Source: Propionibacteriaceae bacterium (lineage in GTDB: Bacteria > Actinomycetota > Actinomycetes > Propionibacteriales > Propionibacteriaceae). Taken from it: DNA of 64,000 bases. Below, piece after piece: positions 42,742 to 52,300 of this stretch (positions are counted from its first letter, which is position 1; each line of letters begins with the position of its first letter). Location: the NCBI GenBank assembly GCA_025965155.1, contig JAOPXN010000026.1, positions 19,718-83,717 on the forward strand, given 5' to 3'. The notes below the pieces were generated by a model that saw nothing but the letters and a program-made list of their open reading frames with translations, was not told the DNA's origin and made no database searches. Both the position numbers and the translations under genes were made by a program.

Positions 42742-43586
42742 CTCCCGCTGCGCCCGCTGGTACGCGCCTCCCGACAGCCCGGGTGCTGACCATTGCGGGC
42801 TCCGACTCCGGTGGGGGAGCGGGGATCCAGGCCGATCTCAAGACCATGCTGGCGCACGGCGTGCACGGGATGACGGTGATTACCGGCGTCACGGCGCAGA
42901 ACTCGCTGGGGGTGCAGGGCATCTGGCCGCTACCGGTGGAGGCGATCCGGTCTCAGTTCGCCAGTGTGGTGGACGACATCGGGGTCGATGCGGTGAAGAC
43001 GGGGATGCTGGGCACCAGCGAGGCAGTCGAGGCCGTGGCCGACCTCCTGGCCACCCTGGACCCCAGTGTGCCGGTCGTCGTCGATCCGGTCTGTGCCAGC
43101 AAGCACGGCGATCCGTTGATCGATGACGACGCCATTGAGGCTCTTCGGCGCCGGCTGCTGCCGAGGGCAACGGTCGTCACCCCGAACCTGGGCGAAGCCG
43201 CTCTGCTGACCGGACTGAGCGCCAGCGCCACCTCGGCGGACCTCGCCGCGGCGGTCCTCGCGTTCGGAGGCCGCTGGGCCCTGATCAAGGGTGGACACGC
43301 CGACGGCGACCCGGTCGACCATCTCAGCAACGGAACCCAGGCGTACGAGTATCGGGCCGATCGGGCGCCCAACGTTCACACCCACGGCACCGGCTGCACG
43401 CTGGCGTCCGCGCTCGCCTGCCGGCTGGCCTTGGGACTGGCGGTACCGGAGGCCATGGCGCGCGCCAAGGAATACATCACCGGCGCGATCGGCGGCGGGT
43501 TCGCTCTCGGTGGCGGCATCGGTCCAACCGACCACCTCTGGCGGCTGAGGCGCGCCTTGAACGACGTCGAGGGCGACGCCCGGTAG
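42738..43586 (+). CDS. thiD: Hydroxymethylpyrimidine (phosphate) kinase
   Basis: A 282-residue ribokinase-fold enzyme phosphorylating HMP and HMP-P for thiamine. [20 protein letters not shown] is the hallmark N-terminal strand; [20 protein letters not shown] and [17 protein letters not shown] follow; [13 protein letters not shown] and [20 protein letters not shown] carry the anion hole and catalytic region (Cys/Asp variant G-T-G-C). The GTG at 42738 overlaps the thiL TGA (GTGA); the tracked ORF starts within thiL. Confidence 0.94.
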   Translation: MTPAAPAGTRLPTARVLTIAGSDSGGGAGIQADLKTMLAHGVHGMTVITGVTAQNSLGVQGIWPLPVEAIRSQFASVVDDIGVDAVKTGMLGTSEAVEAVADLLATLDPSVPVVVDPVCASKHGDPLIDDDAIEALRRRLLPRATVVTPNLGEAALLTGLSASATSADLAAAVLAFGGRWALIKGGHADGDPVDHLSNGTQAYEYRADRAPNVHTHGTGCTLASALACRLALGLAVPEAMARAKEYITGAIGGGFALGGGIGPTDHLWRLRRALNDVEGDAR

Positions 43587-43650
43587 AAGCTCTGGCGACG
43601 TTCGGCGTGTGCCGGCCGTCGCCGCCGGGTTATTCGCGTAGCCTCGCAGC

Positions 43651-46266
43651 ATGGCGACCCGCGCGTCTTCCCCACCGCGGACCCGAAGCACCAACGGCTC
43701 ATCTCGAGCCGGCTCCAATCCGCGGTCGACCGGAAGCAAGAAGACTTCTGCCCAGCCTCGTGCTGCGCAGTCCCGAACCGGCCAGAGCAGATCTGGCCAG
43801 TCCAAGCCGTCGTCGCGGACGGTGGCTGCGTCGCGCTCCCGCGCCAAGGCGCCGCAGCGGCGCACCCGTCCCTCGTTGCTGAGCTTGATCGGCCGCGGGA
43901 TCGGGGCGGTCTGGCTCGGTCTGGCGCACGCGGTCGGCGGTGGTGCACGGCGGATCGGCGGGACAGCCTCCGAGCTCGACCCGGCCCTCCGCAGGGATGG
44001 TGCCGGTCTGTTCCTGGTCGGTGCCGCGATCGTGCTGGCTGCCGAGTTCTGGTGGGGGCTGCCGGACCCGGTCGGCCACATCATCGCCGTGGGCGTGACC
44101 AGTGTGATCGGCACCATGGCGTACGCCGCCCCGTTGTTCCTTGCTCTGATGGCCTGGCGGACCCTGCGCCATCCAGACCACAACGGTCCGGGCGGGCGAC
44201 AGGCGATCGGCTGGGCCGCAATCGCCCTGGGCCTGCTGGGTCTCATCAACATCGCGCACGGCCTGCCCCGCACCGACCACCAGGAACTGCTCCGCCAGGC
44301 GGGTGGCGTGCTTGGCTACATCTCCTCCAGCCTGCTGGCCGATCTGCTGTCGGTCTATGTCGCGGTGCCGCTGTTGATCCTGCTGCTCGCTTTCGGTGTG
44401 CTGGTCGTGGTCGGTATCCCGATCCACCAGATTCCGGAGCGGGTGCACGAGATCACGGCACGGTTCGAACGGCGGCCTCTGGTCATCCACGGCGAGGTCG
44501 TCGACGATCTGACCTTCGGCGTTGACGAGGCGTACGACACGCCCCTGATTGAGGAGAAGCCGAAGAAGGGTCGGCGGAAGCTGACCCGCGGCGACGACCC
44601 GGTGACTGAGCTTTCCGACGAGCCGGTCCAGCCGGACAGCGAGCCCGTCGTGGACTCCGGCGAGGATGCTGAGCAGGCGCGTCGTCGGGTGACGGCCGGC
44701 CTGCCGCCCGGGGTCACCGTGCACGGCGAGAGCGAGCCGTTGGAGCCGCCGCCGCACACACCGATCCCGCAGCGCAGCGAGCAGCTCCAGCTGTCCGGTG
44801 ACGTGCAGTACCTGTTGCCGGACGCGCAGACCCTCAAGCAGGGAAGCGTGCACAGAGCCCGCACCGAGGCGTCCGACGCCGTGGTGCTCCGGCTGACGGA
44901 GGTGTTGCGCCAGTTCGAGATCGACGCGCACGTGGTCGGCTACACCCGCGGCCCTACCGTTACCCGGTACGAGGTGGAGCTCGGTCCCGCGGTGAAGGTG
45001 GAGAAGGTCACAGCGCTGAGCAAGAACATCTCCTACGCGGTGGCCAGCAACGAGGTCCGGATCCTGTCACCCATCCCGGGCAAGTCGGCCATCGGGATCG
45101 AGATCCCGAACCTGGACAAGGAGGTCGTCTCGCTCGGTGACGTCATCCGCTCCAGCAAGGCCCGAAACGACCACCATCCGATGACAGTGGGCCTGGGCAA
45201 GGACGTCGAGGGCGGTTTCGTGGTGGCCAACCTGGCCAAGATGCCGCACCTACTGGTGGCCGGGGCGACCGGTTCGGGTAAGTCCAGCTTCGTCAACTCG
45301 ATGATTACCTCGATCATGATGCGAGCCACCCCGGACGAGGTACGGATGCTGCTGGTCGACCCGAAGCGGGTTGAGCTCACCGCGTACGAGGGGATCCCGC
45401 ACCTGGTCACGCCCATCATCACGGCCCCGAAGAAGGCGGCCGAGGCGCTTGCGTGGGTGGTACGCGAGATGGATATGCGCTACGACGACCTGGCAGCCTT
45501 CGGCTTCCGGCACGTCGACGACTTCAACAAGGCGGTACGGGCCGGCTCGGTCAAGCCGCTGGAGGGGTCGGAGAGGGTACTGGCCCCGTACCCGTACCTG
45601 CTGGTCATCGTGGACGAGCTGGCCGACCTGATGATGGTCGCCCCCCGCGATGTGGAGGACTCGATCGTCCGGATCACCCAGCTGGCCCGCGCGGCCGGTA
45701 TCCACCTGGTGCTGGCAACCCAGCGACCGAGCACCGATGTGGTCACCGGCCTGATCAAGGCGAACGTGCCCAGCCGGCTCGCCTTCGCCACGTCCTCGAT
45801 GACGGACTCCCGAGTCATCTTGGACCAGCCGGGTGCGGAGAAGCTGGTCGGCCAAGGCGACGGCCTGTTCTTACCGATGGGTGCCAGCAAGCCGGTCCGC
45901 ATCCAAGGTGCCTGGGTCACCGAGGCGGAGGTGCGCGACATCGTCGCCCACGTCACCGCACAGCTCAAGCCGGTCTACCGGGAGGACCTGACGGCACCGC
46001 CGGAGGCCTCTGGCAAGGTGGCCGAGGATATCGGCGACGACCTGGAACTGGTGCTGCAGGCCGTCGAGCTGGTCGTCACCCTGCAGCTCGGCTCCACCTC
46101 GATGCTGCAGCGCAAGCTTCGGGTCGGTTTCGCGAAGGCGGGACGGTTGATGGACATCCTTGAGACGCGGGGGATCGTGGGTCCGTCCGAGGGCTCGAAG
46201 CCACGTGAGGTGCTGGTCAAGGGCGACGAGCTCGAGGACGTGCTGAGCAACCTCCGCGCTGGCTGA
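43651..46266 (+). CDS. ftsK: DNA translocase FtsK
   Basis: An 871-residue septal translocase. A basic Ser/Arg-rich N-terminus of about 85 residues precedes four or five membrane segments (about 115-265, e.g. LFLVGAAIVLAAEFWW, LLADLLSVYVAVPLLILLLA). An acidic linker follows, then the motor: VTRYEVELGPAVKVEKV, Walker A LVAGATGSGKSSFVNS (about residue 535), Walker B YLLVIVDELADLMM, and LATQRPSTDVVTGLIKANVP. The C-terminal gamma wHTH (ELVVTLQLGSTSMLQRKLRV) would read polar DNA sequences. The length is normal for actinobacteria. It acts in chromosome resolution at division or sporulation-like septation. Ribosome site weak. Confidence 0.95.
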   Translation: MATRASSPPRTRSTNGSSRAGSNPRSTGSKKTSAQPRAAQSRTGQSRSGQSKPSSRTVAASRSRAKAPQRRTRPSLLSLIGRGIGAVWLGLAHAVGGGARRIGGTASELDPALRRDGAGLFLVGAAIVLAAEFWWGLPDPVGHIIAVGVTSVIGTMAYAAPLFLALMAWRTLRHPDHNGPGGRQAIGWAAIALGLLGLINIAHGLPRTDHQELLRQAGGVLGYISSSLLADLLSVYVAVPLLILLLAFGVLVVVGIPIHQIPERVHEITARFERRPLVIHGEVVDDLTFGVDEAYDTPLIEEKPKKGRRKLTRGDDPVTELSDEPVQPDSEPVVDSGEDAEQARRRVTAGLPPGVTVHGESEPLEPPPHTPIPQRSEQLQLSGDVQYLLPDAQTLKQGSVHRARTEASDAVVLRLTEVLRQFEIDAHVVGYTRGPTVTRYEVELGPAVKVEKVTALSKNISYAVASNEVRILSPIPGKSAIGIEIPNLDKEVVSLGDVIRSSKARNDHHPMTVGLGKDVEGGFVVANLAKMPHLLVAGATGSGKSSFVNSMITSIMMRATPDEVRMLLVDPKRVELTAYEGIPHLVTPIITAPKKAAEALAWVVREMDMRYDDLAAFGFRHVDDFNKAVRAGSVKPLEGSERVLAPYPYLLVIVDELADLMMVAPRDVEDSIVRITQLARAAGIHLVLATQRPSTDVVTGLIKANVPSRLAFATSSMTDSRVILDQPGAEKLVGQGDGLFLPMGASKPVRIQGAWVTEAEVRDIVAHVTAQLKPVYREDLTAPPEASGKVAEDIGDDLELVLQAVELVVTLQLGSTSMLQRKLRVGFAKAGRLMDILETRGIVGPSEGSKPREVLVKGDELEDVLSNLRAG

Positions 46267-46338
46267 GCCCGGCCTGATGCTAGGCGGCAGCAGCCGAGGG
46301 GCAGGTTGGCGGCAGATCTCGGTCATACTGGGGAGGCT

Positions 46339-47877
46339 ATGACTGCTGTGACCGATCTGATGTCCGTTCATCTGGTGACCCTGGGCTGCGCCCGCAACGA
46401 GGTTGACTCCGAGGAGCTCGCCGCCCGGCTGGAGAACGGGGGCTTCCGGCTGGTCGACGACCCGGAGAACGCTGACGCGGTCATGGTGAACACCTGTGGT
46501 TTCGTCGAGGCAGCCAAGAAGGACTCCGTGGACACGCTGCTGGCGGCAGCGGACCTGAAGGGCGACGGCCGCACCCGGGCCGTTGTGGCCGTCGGCTGTC
46601 TCGCCGAGCGGTACGGCAACGAGCTCGCCGAGTCGCTGCCGGAGGCCGATGCGGTGCTCAGCTTCGACGACTACGCAGGTGTGGCGGAGCGGCTGCAGAG
46701 CATTCTGGCCGGTGAGCGGCATACCGCTCACGTCCCGCGGGACCGGCGAAAGCTGCTTCCGCTGTCCCCGATCGCCCGGTCAGCCGCAGTCGGAGCGACA
46801 GCGGTGCCGGGTCACGCCACCACCCCTGATCTGCCGGCCGGGCTGGCACCGGCCAGCGGTCCGCGCAGCTTCCGGCGCCGGCTTGACGGCGGCCCGACGG
46901 CACCGTTGAAGCTCGCCTCCGGCTGTGACCGACGCTGTTCCTTCTGTGCCATCCCGTCGTTCCGCGGCGCGTACGTCTCCCGACCCCCGGCTGACGTGGT
47001 CGCCGAGGCGGCCTGGCTGGCTGGGCAGGGGGTCCGGGAAGCCTTCCTTGTCAGCGAGAACTCCTCGTCGTACGGCAAGGACCTGGGTGACATCCGGCTG
47101 CTGGAGAAGACGTTGGGCCAGCTGTCGGCGGTGGACGGGCTGGACTGGATCCGGGTCTCGTACCTGCAGCCGGCTGAGATGCGGCCCGGCCTGGTCGAGG
47201 TCATGGCGACCACGCCCAAGGTGCTGCCGTACTTCGACCTGAGCTTCCAGCACGCCTCCGGCCCGCTGCTACGGCGGATGCGACGCTTCGGTGACGCCGA
47301 CTCGTTCCTGCAGCTGATTGCCTCCATCCGCGCGCTGGCGCCGAACGCCGGCATCCGCAGCAACGTGATCTGCGGCTTTCCGGGGGAGACCGAGGCTGAC
47401 CTCGAGGTGCTGTGCGATTTCTTGACCGAGGCCGGTCTGGACGCCATCGGCGTCTTCGGGTACTCCGACGAGGACGGCACCGAAGCAGCGACGCTGCCCG
47501 GCCAGTTGCCCGCCGACGAGATCGAGGTCCGGCGGGCCCGCGTCGCCGACCTGACCGACGAGCTCGTCAGCCAGCGCGCGGAGGAACGCCTGGGGGAGCG
47601 GGTCGTGATCTTGGTGGAGGAGTCCGACGAAGGTCTGGTCGGCCGTGCCGAGCACCAGGGGCCGGAGGTGGATGGCAGCACCCGACTGGTCGGCGATGCG
47701 CTTGACGGCATCGCCGTCGGCTCCTTTGTTGAAGCCGTCGTCGTTGGCAGTGAGGGCGTGGACCTGATCGCGGAGCCGATCAGCCCGGTTCACGCGATCG
47801 CGGAGCCGATCAGCCCTGTTCGCCTGGTCGCGGAGCCGGCGCCGACGGTCGGCGCTCGGTCTGGAGCATCCTCTTGA
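46339..47877 (+). CDS. rimO: Ribosomal protein S12 methylthiotransferase
   Basis: A 512-residue radical-SAM enzyme adding a methylthio group to an Asp of ribosomal protein S12. The N-terminal UPF0004 domain binds a second cluster ([46 protein letters not shown]). The radical-SAM Cys triad is in [17 protein letters not shown] (about 195-202); [15 protein letters not shown] and [16 protein letters not shown] follow; a TRAM domain ends near 475. The last 30 or so residues are tandem repeats, A-E-P-I-S-P-V, absent from usual RimO. The ATG at 46339 has GGGGAGG. pgsA overlaps the end. Confidence 0.94.
   Translation: MTAVTDLMSVHLVTLGCARNEVDSEELAARLENGGFRLVDDPENADAVMVNTCGFVEAAKKDSVDTLLAAADLKGDGRTRAVVAVGCLAERYGNELAESLPEADAVLSFDDYAGVAERLQSILAGERHTAHVPRDRRKLLPLSPIARSAAVGATAVPGHATTPDLPAGLAPASGPRSFRRRLDGGPTAPLKLASGCDRRCSFCAIPSFRGAYVSRPPADVVAEAAWLAGQGVREAFLVSENSSSYGKDLGDIRLLEKTLGQLSAVDGLDWIRVSYLQPAEMRPGLVEVMATTPKVLPYFDLSFQHASGPLLRRMRRFGDADSFLQLIASIRALAPNAGIRSNVICGFPGETEADLEVLCDFLTEAGLDAIGVFGYSDEDGTEAATLPGQLPADEIEVRRARVADLTDELVSQRAEERLGERVVILVEESDEGLVGRAEHQGPEVDGSTRLVGDALDGIAVGSFVEAVVVGSEGVDLIAEPISPVHAIAEPISPVRLVAEPAPTVGARSGASS
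47766..47855 (+). repeat. Tandem 30-bp repeats in the 3' end of rimO
   Basis: GATCGCGGAGCCGATCAGCC begins two near-identical 30-bp units (47766-47795, 47796-47825), and a diverged third follows. They encode repeats of I-A-E-P-I-S-P-V at the RimO C-terminus. Confidence 0.8.
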
Positions 47878-48479
47878 GTGGCGATGTGAAGGCTTCGCAG
47901 AATCCCCAGCCTGCCCCGGAGACCACCCCGTGGAACGTGCCCAATGCGCTGACCGCGTTTCGGATCGTCCTGGTACCGGTGTTCGCCTGGATGTTGCTGG
48001 CTCATCCTGACGAGGCCGGGTGGCGGGTGATGACGGCTGTGGTGTTCACGGTGGCCATCCTGACCGACACCCTCGACGGTTATCTGGCCCGCAAGCACAA
48101 CATCATCACCAAGTTCGGCAAGCTGGCGGATCCGATCGCCGACAAGGCTCTCACCGGGATGGCGTTCATCGGGTTGTCCATCATCGGCGAGCTCTGGTGG
48201 TGGGTGACCATCGCGATCCTGGTCCGCGAGTGGGGCATCACCGTGATGCGGTTCGTCATCCTCCGCTACGGCGTGATGGCTGCCGGCCGGGGTGGAAAGC
48301 TGAAAACCGTGCTGCAGTCGGTGGCGGTCATCCTTTACCTGCTGCCGCTGCCGGACTGGGCGCAGCCGGTGGCCTGGAGCGTGATGGCGCTGGCCTTCGT
48401 CGTCACCATCCTGACCGGCCTGGACTACATAAGGGAAGCGGTGCAGCTGCGCCGCGCCGCGACCACGGACCACCGGTGA
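47874..48479 (+). CDS. pgsA: CDP-diacylglycerol--glycerol-3-phosphate 3-phosphatidyltransferase
   Basis: A 201-residue membrane enzyme of phosphatidylglycerol synthesis. The CDP-alcohol phosphatidyltransferase motif D-x2-D-G-x2-A-R-x8-G-x3-D-x3-D is complete: [10 protein letters not shown], then [11 protein letters not shown]. About five membrane segments are visible ([62 protein letters not shown]). The TTG at 47874 overlaps the rimO stop (TTGA) with GGAG upstream; a GTG at 47886 is the alternative. cinA overlaps its end. Confidence 0.93.
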   Translation: MSGDVKASQNPQPAPETTPWNVPNALTAFRIVLVPVFAWMLLAHPDEAGWRVMTAVVFTVAILTDTLDGYLARKHNIITKFGKLADPIADKALTGMAFIGLSIIGELWWWVTIAILVREWGITVMRFVILRYGVMAAGRGGKLKTVLQSVAVILYLLPLPDWAQPVAWSVMALAFVVTILTGLDYIREAVQLRRAATTDHR

Positions 48480-49033
48480 CCGACCAGGCTGCTGCGTCGG
48501 TGCTGTCCGCTCTGCGTGCCCGTGGGCAGACGCTGGCCACCGCGGAATCGCTGACCGGGGGACTGATCGGGAAGCTGATCACCGACGTGCCTGGTGCCTC
48601 CCAGAGCTATCTCGGCGGCGTGATCAGCTATGCGACCCGGCTGAAGGCGGAACTGGCGGGGGTGGACCCCTCGACGCTGGACCGTTACGGGCCGGTCGCG
48701 GCTGTGACGGCCGAGCAGATGGCCGCCGGGGTGGCGCGGCGGTGCGGGGCCGACTGGGGCCTGGCTGTGACGGGTGTGGCGGGCCCAGAAGCGCAGGACG
48801 GTCACCCGGTCGGGCAGGCGTTCGTCGCCGTTGCTCAGCGTGGCGCCGCTGCCGTGCGGGTGCACGAGCTGGCGCTGGCCGGGGAGCGCGACGAGATTCG
48901 TCGGCAGACAGCGCAGCAGGCGCTTTGGCTGCTAGCCGCCGAGATGGGAATGCAGGCTGCAGGGACCGATGTTGTAATAGGGAATGAGTACGTTGAGCCG
49001 GTCCGCAGTCAGGCTGTCGGCGAGGGTGGGTAG
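48476..49033 (+). CDS. cinA: CinA C-terminal domain protein, nicotinamide-nucleotide amidohydrolase type
   Basis: A 185-residue stand-alone CinA C-domain (PncC-like), which deamidates NMN in pyridine-nucleotide salvage. TLATAESLTGGLIGKLITDV at the start, YLGGVISYATRLKAEL, AVTGVAGPEAQDGHPVGQAF and EIRRQTAQQALWLL are typical. The tracked ORF begins in pgsA; GTG 48476 overlaps the pgsA TGA. The last 25 residues (TDVVIGNEYVEPVRSQAVGE) are variable. In actinobacteria this gene regularly lies between pgsA and clgR. Confidence 0.9.
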   Translation: MTDQAAASVLSALRARGQTLATAESLTGGLIGKLITDVPGASQSYLGGVISYATRLKAELAGVDPSTLDRYGPVAAVTAEQMAAGVARRCGADWGLAVTGVAGPEAQDGHPVGQAFVAVAQRGAAAVRVHELALAGERDEIRRQTAQQALWLLAAEMGMQAAGTDVVIGNEYVEPVRSQAVGEGG

Positions 49034-49042
49034 AGTTTTGGC

Positions 49043-49348
49043 ATGCGACAGGAGGATGCGTTGAAGCCGGTGCTGGTCCGCGAGCTGATCGGCGAGTCCT
49101 TGCGCGAGGAGCGGGTGACGCAGGGCAAGACTCTCCGGGAGATCTCGAAGTCGGCCCGGGTGAGCCTGGGATACCTCTCCGAGGTCGAACGTGGCCAGAA
49201 GGAGGCCTCCAGCGAGTTGTTGGCAGCGATCTGCGGCGCCCTGGACCTGCCGCTGTCGGTCGTGCTGAATGTGGTCAGTGAGAAGATGGCTGCCTACGAG
49301 ACCGTTACTCCGCTGCCGATCCGCCCGGTCGCCCAGGCCGCCGCCTGA
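49043..49348 (+). CDS. clgR: XRE-family regulator ClgR (Clp/protease regulon activator)
   Basis: A 101-residue HTH protein: [20 protein letters not shown], then [20 protein letters not shown] and [15 protein letters not shown]. In Streptomyces, Corynebacterium and Mycobacterium this protein activates clp and other proteostasis genes and is itself degraded by ClpP; the family C-terminus usually ends in Ala-rich residues, and here it is AQAAA, a good degron candidate. The start is as tracked with ACAGGAGG nearby. It is in the cinA operon. Confidence 0.88.
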   Translation: MRQEDALKPVLVRELIGESLREERVTQGKTLREISKSARVSLGYLSEVERGQKEASSELLAAICGALDLPLSVVLNVVSEKMAAYETVTPLPIRPVAQAAA

Positions 49349-49367
49349 CGGGCGTCTCGCCGAGGTC

Positions 49368-52300
49368 TTAGGGTGCTGACGGCCTCAGCCGAAGGCCCTG
49401 CGGAGTCATCTGAAAACCAGCCGACTGCAGCGCGCTGCTGACCGCGCCGGAGCTGAAGACATGCCCGCCATCGGCCCGCTCCACAGTGAGCTTGCCCAGC
49501 TGGCCGACCCGGACCGAGCGCGCCAGCGCCGCGGCGGCAGGCTCCAGCATCTCGCCGTCCTCGCTGAAGGTCAGCAGGGTTCGCCCGCCACGCTCGACGT
49601 AGAACACCAGGTGCCCGTTCACCACGACGACCAGTGCCCCCGCTTTGCGCGCCGGCCGGTGGCCCTCCCGACCCGGCCATGGGAGCGCAGCACCGTACGG
49701 GTTGGCCGGGTCACAGGCAGCCAGCACCTGGGCTGACTTCTGCTCCGGCTCCTGCAGCTCCGCACGTAGCCGGTCCACCGCTCCGGTGAGGGCGAACTGG
49801 GCCGCCCCGAGCCCGTCGATGAAGTATCCGCGCCGGCACTGCCCGGACTCCTCCAACGCACTCAGGGCCCGGTAGGCGGCACCAAAACCCCCTTCGGAGT
49901 CCTCGGTCATCACGCTGCCGCGGGTGACAACCCCGTAGCGGTCCAGCTGGTTGAAGATGTCGGTCGCGAGCCGGCTCCGCGCCGCCGCCACCCCGGCATC
50001 CATGGGGAGGCGGTCGACCAGGGACCAGCGACCGACGGTGGTCGGGGACCCGACCCGCGCCGTACCGCGCGGCCGGACCGGACGCGGACCGAGCCGGGAG
50101 CGGTGCACGCGGGACGTGGGCTGCCGCGGCTTCCGCAAGGTCCCGCCCGCGGAGAGCGCCCGTACCGGCGCGAACGTGTCACCCGTGATCAGACCGGACC
50201 AGACCAGATCCCACAACGCGGCAACATCGTCGGGGCGGGCCGTCACCGCGTCGCCGTCAGCGGAAAGGCCGCGCAGCAGCCCCTCGAAGAAGTAGGCGCC
50301 GCCGGAGGCGAAGCGCTCCAGCAGAGCGGCAGCTCGGGCCGTACCCGGTTCGGCGCGCGCTGGACAGGGCTCCATCTCGGCCGGATAGAACCGTACCCAG
50401 CCGTCCGACTCCCCTAGCGGGCCGTCGCCCACCCAATAGACCTCACCGGTGGAGGTGAGCTCGTCCAGCATCGCAGGGCTGTAGTCGGCGACCCGGGCCG
50501 GGAAGATGATCGACTCCACCGAGCTCGCGGGCATGGGATAGCCGGCGAGCTGCTCGATCGTTGTCAGCAGCGCGTCCACGCCGCGTCCGCCGGTGCCGAC
50601 GCCTTGCCATTCAGCCAGGAAGCGGGCGTAGGCGACCTGCTCGACCGGCTCCACACCCTTGCGCAACAGCGCCAGCGTGCGGCGTTTGATCAGGGCCAGC
50701 ACCTGCGCGGAACAGTACTGCCGCCGGTCGCCGGCGGTGTCGTCCTCGAAGTCCCTGAAGGATCCCGAGATCAGCGTGCCCGGCCCGGTAAGGGCTTCGC
50801 ATGCGGCCTGGACCACTGCTATGCCGAGCCCGTAGCGTCGCGCCACCACTGACGGCAGGAAGGGTCCGTGGGTCCTTGCCCAACGCAGCACCAGGTCGTT
50901 GATCGGGTGGTCGGCTGTCTCGGCGAAAGAAGCGGCCACCCCAGGCGGGACCGGGATGCCGAGCCCGTCTCGAAGCCGTGGCACGTCCTCGGTCACCGCC
51001 ACCATCTCCGCGCCGGCGATCCTGACGCGGACGACGCGGCGCGCTATCACCAAGTCCTCCAGTGCCGCGGCGACGTCAAGGCCGTCGGAACAGCGCTGAC
51101 GCAGCTCGGCGGTGCTGAACGGACCCGCCGTTCTGAGGAGGTCGAAGAGCTGTTCGACGGTGCCGGCCCTGCGGTCGTCACTGAGACTCTGCAGGTCGGC
51201 CTCGGTGGCCGCGATGACCGCCGGATCGAGCAGCTGCTTCAGACCGTCCTTGCCCAACAGCTCGGCCAGCAGGTTGGCATCCAGCGAGAGCGCCGCGGCC
51301 TTCTTCTCGGCCAGCGGCACGTCGCCTTCGTAGACGAAGGCGCCGACATAGCCGAACAGCAGTGACCTGGCGAACGGCGATGGCTCGGCGGTCTCCACCT
51401 CGACCAGCCGGATCGACCGCGCGGCTATCTGACGCTGCACCTCCAGCAGGCTGTCCAGGTCGAACACGTCCGTCAGACATTCCCGCATCGTCTCCAAGAC
51501 GATCGGGAACTCCTGGTACTTCGCGGCAACGCTGAGCAGCTGGGCCGAACGCATCCGCTGCTGCCACAGCGGTGAGCGAGCCTTGGGATCGCGGCGGGGC
51601 AGCAGCAGGGCGCGGGCGGCACACTCGCGGAATCGCGAGGCGAACAGCGCGGACGAGCCGACCTCCTCGGTGACGATTGCCTCGAGCAGCTCCGGATCAC
51701 AGATGATGAGGTCAGCGGTCGGTGGCTCGCTCTCGGTGTCGGGGATCCGCAGCACCATCCCGTCGTTGGTGGCAGTGGCTTGCACCTCCATGCCGTAACG
51801 CTCCCGGGCCGTGTGCTCCACCGCGAGCGCCCAAGGCGTCATGATGCCGGAGCCCAGCGGCGAGTGGACGCACACCCGCCAGTCGCCCAGCTCGTCGCGG
51901 AACCGCTCGAACACCACGGTGTTGTCGGTGGGCAGGACCCCGGTCGACTGCTGCTGCTCGGACAGGTAGCTCACCAGGTTGTCGGCCGCCCAGGTGTCGA
52001 GTCCGGACGCTTCGAGCCGGACCTTCGCCGCCTCGGGCTCCATGGCCCCGATCTGCCGGACGAACTGTCCGAAGGCGCGGCCGAGCTCGGCTGGCCGGCT
52101 CGGCGAGTCCCCCTTCCAGAAGGGGAGCCGTCCCGGTGCACCCGGTGCCGGTGAGACCAGGACCTGGTCGTGGGTGATCTGCTCGACCCGCCAGCTGGTG
52201 GTGCCGAGGGTGAAGACATCGCCGACGCGAGTTTCATAGACCATCTCCTCATCGAGCTCACCGACGCGGCGACCCGGCGAGTGCTTACCGGAGGCGTTAC

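Noticed and set aside
42930-44273. 447-aa minus-strand ORF
   Set aside because: Antisense to thiD and the ftsK start; low-complexity Arg/Pro composition.
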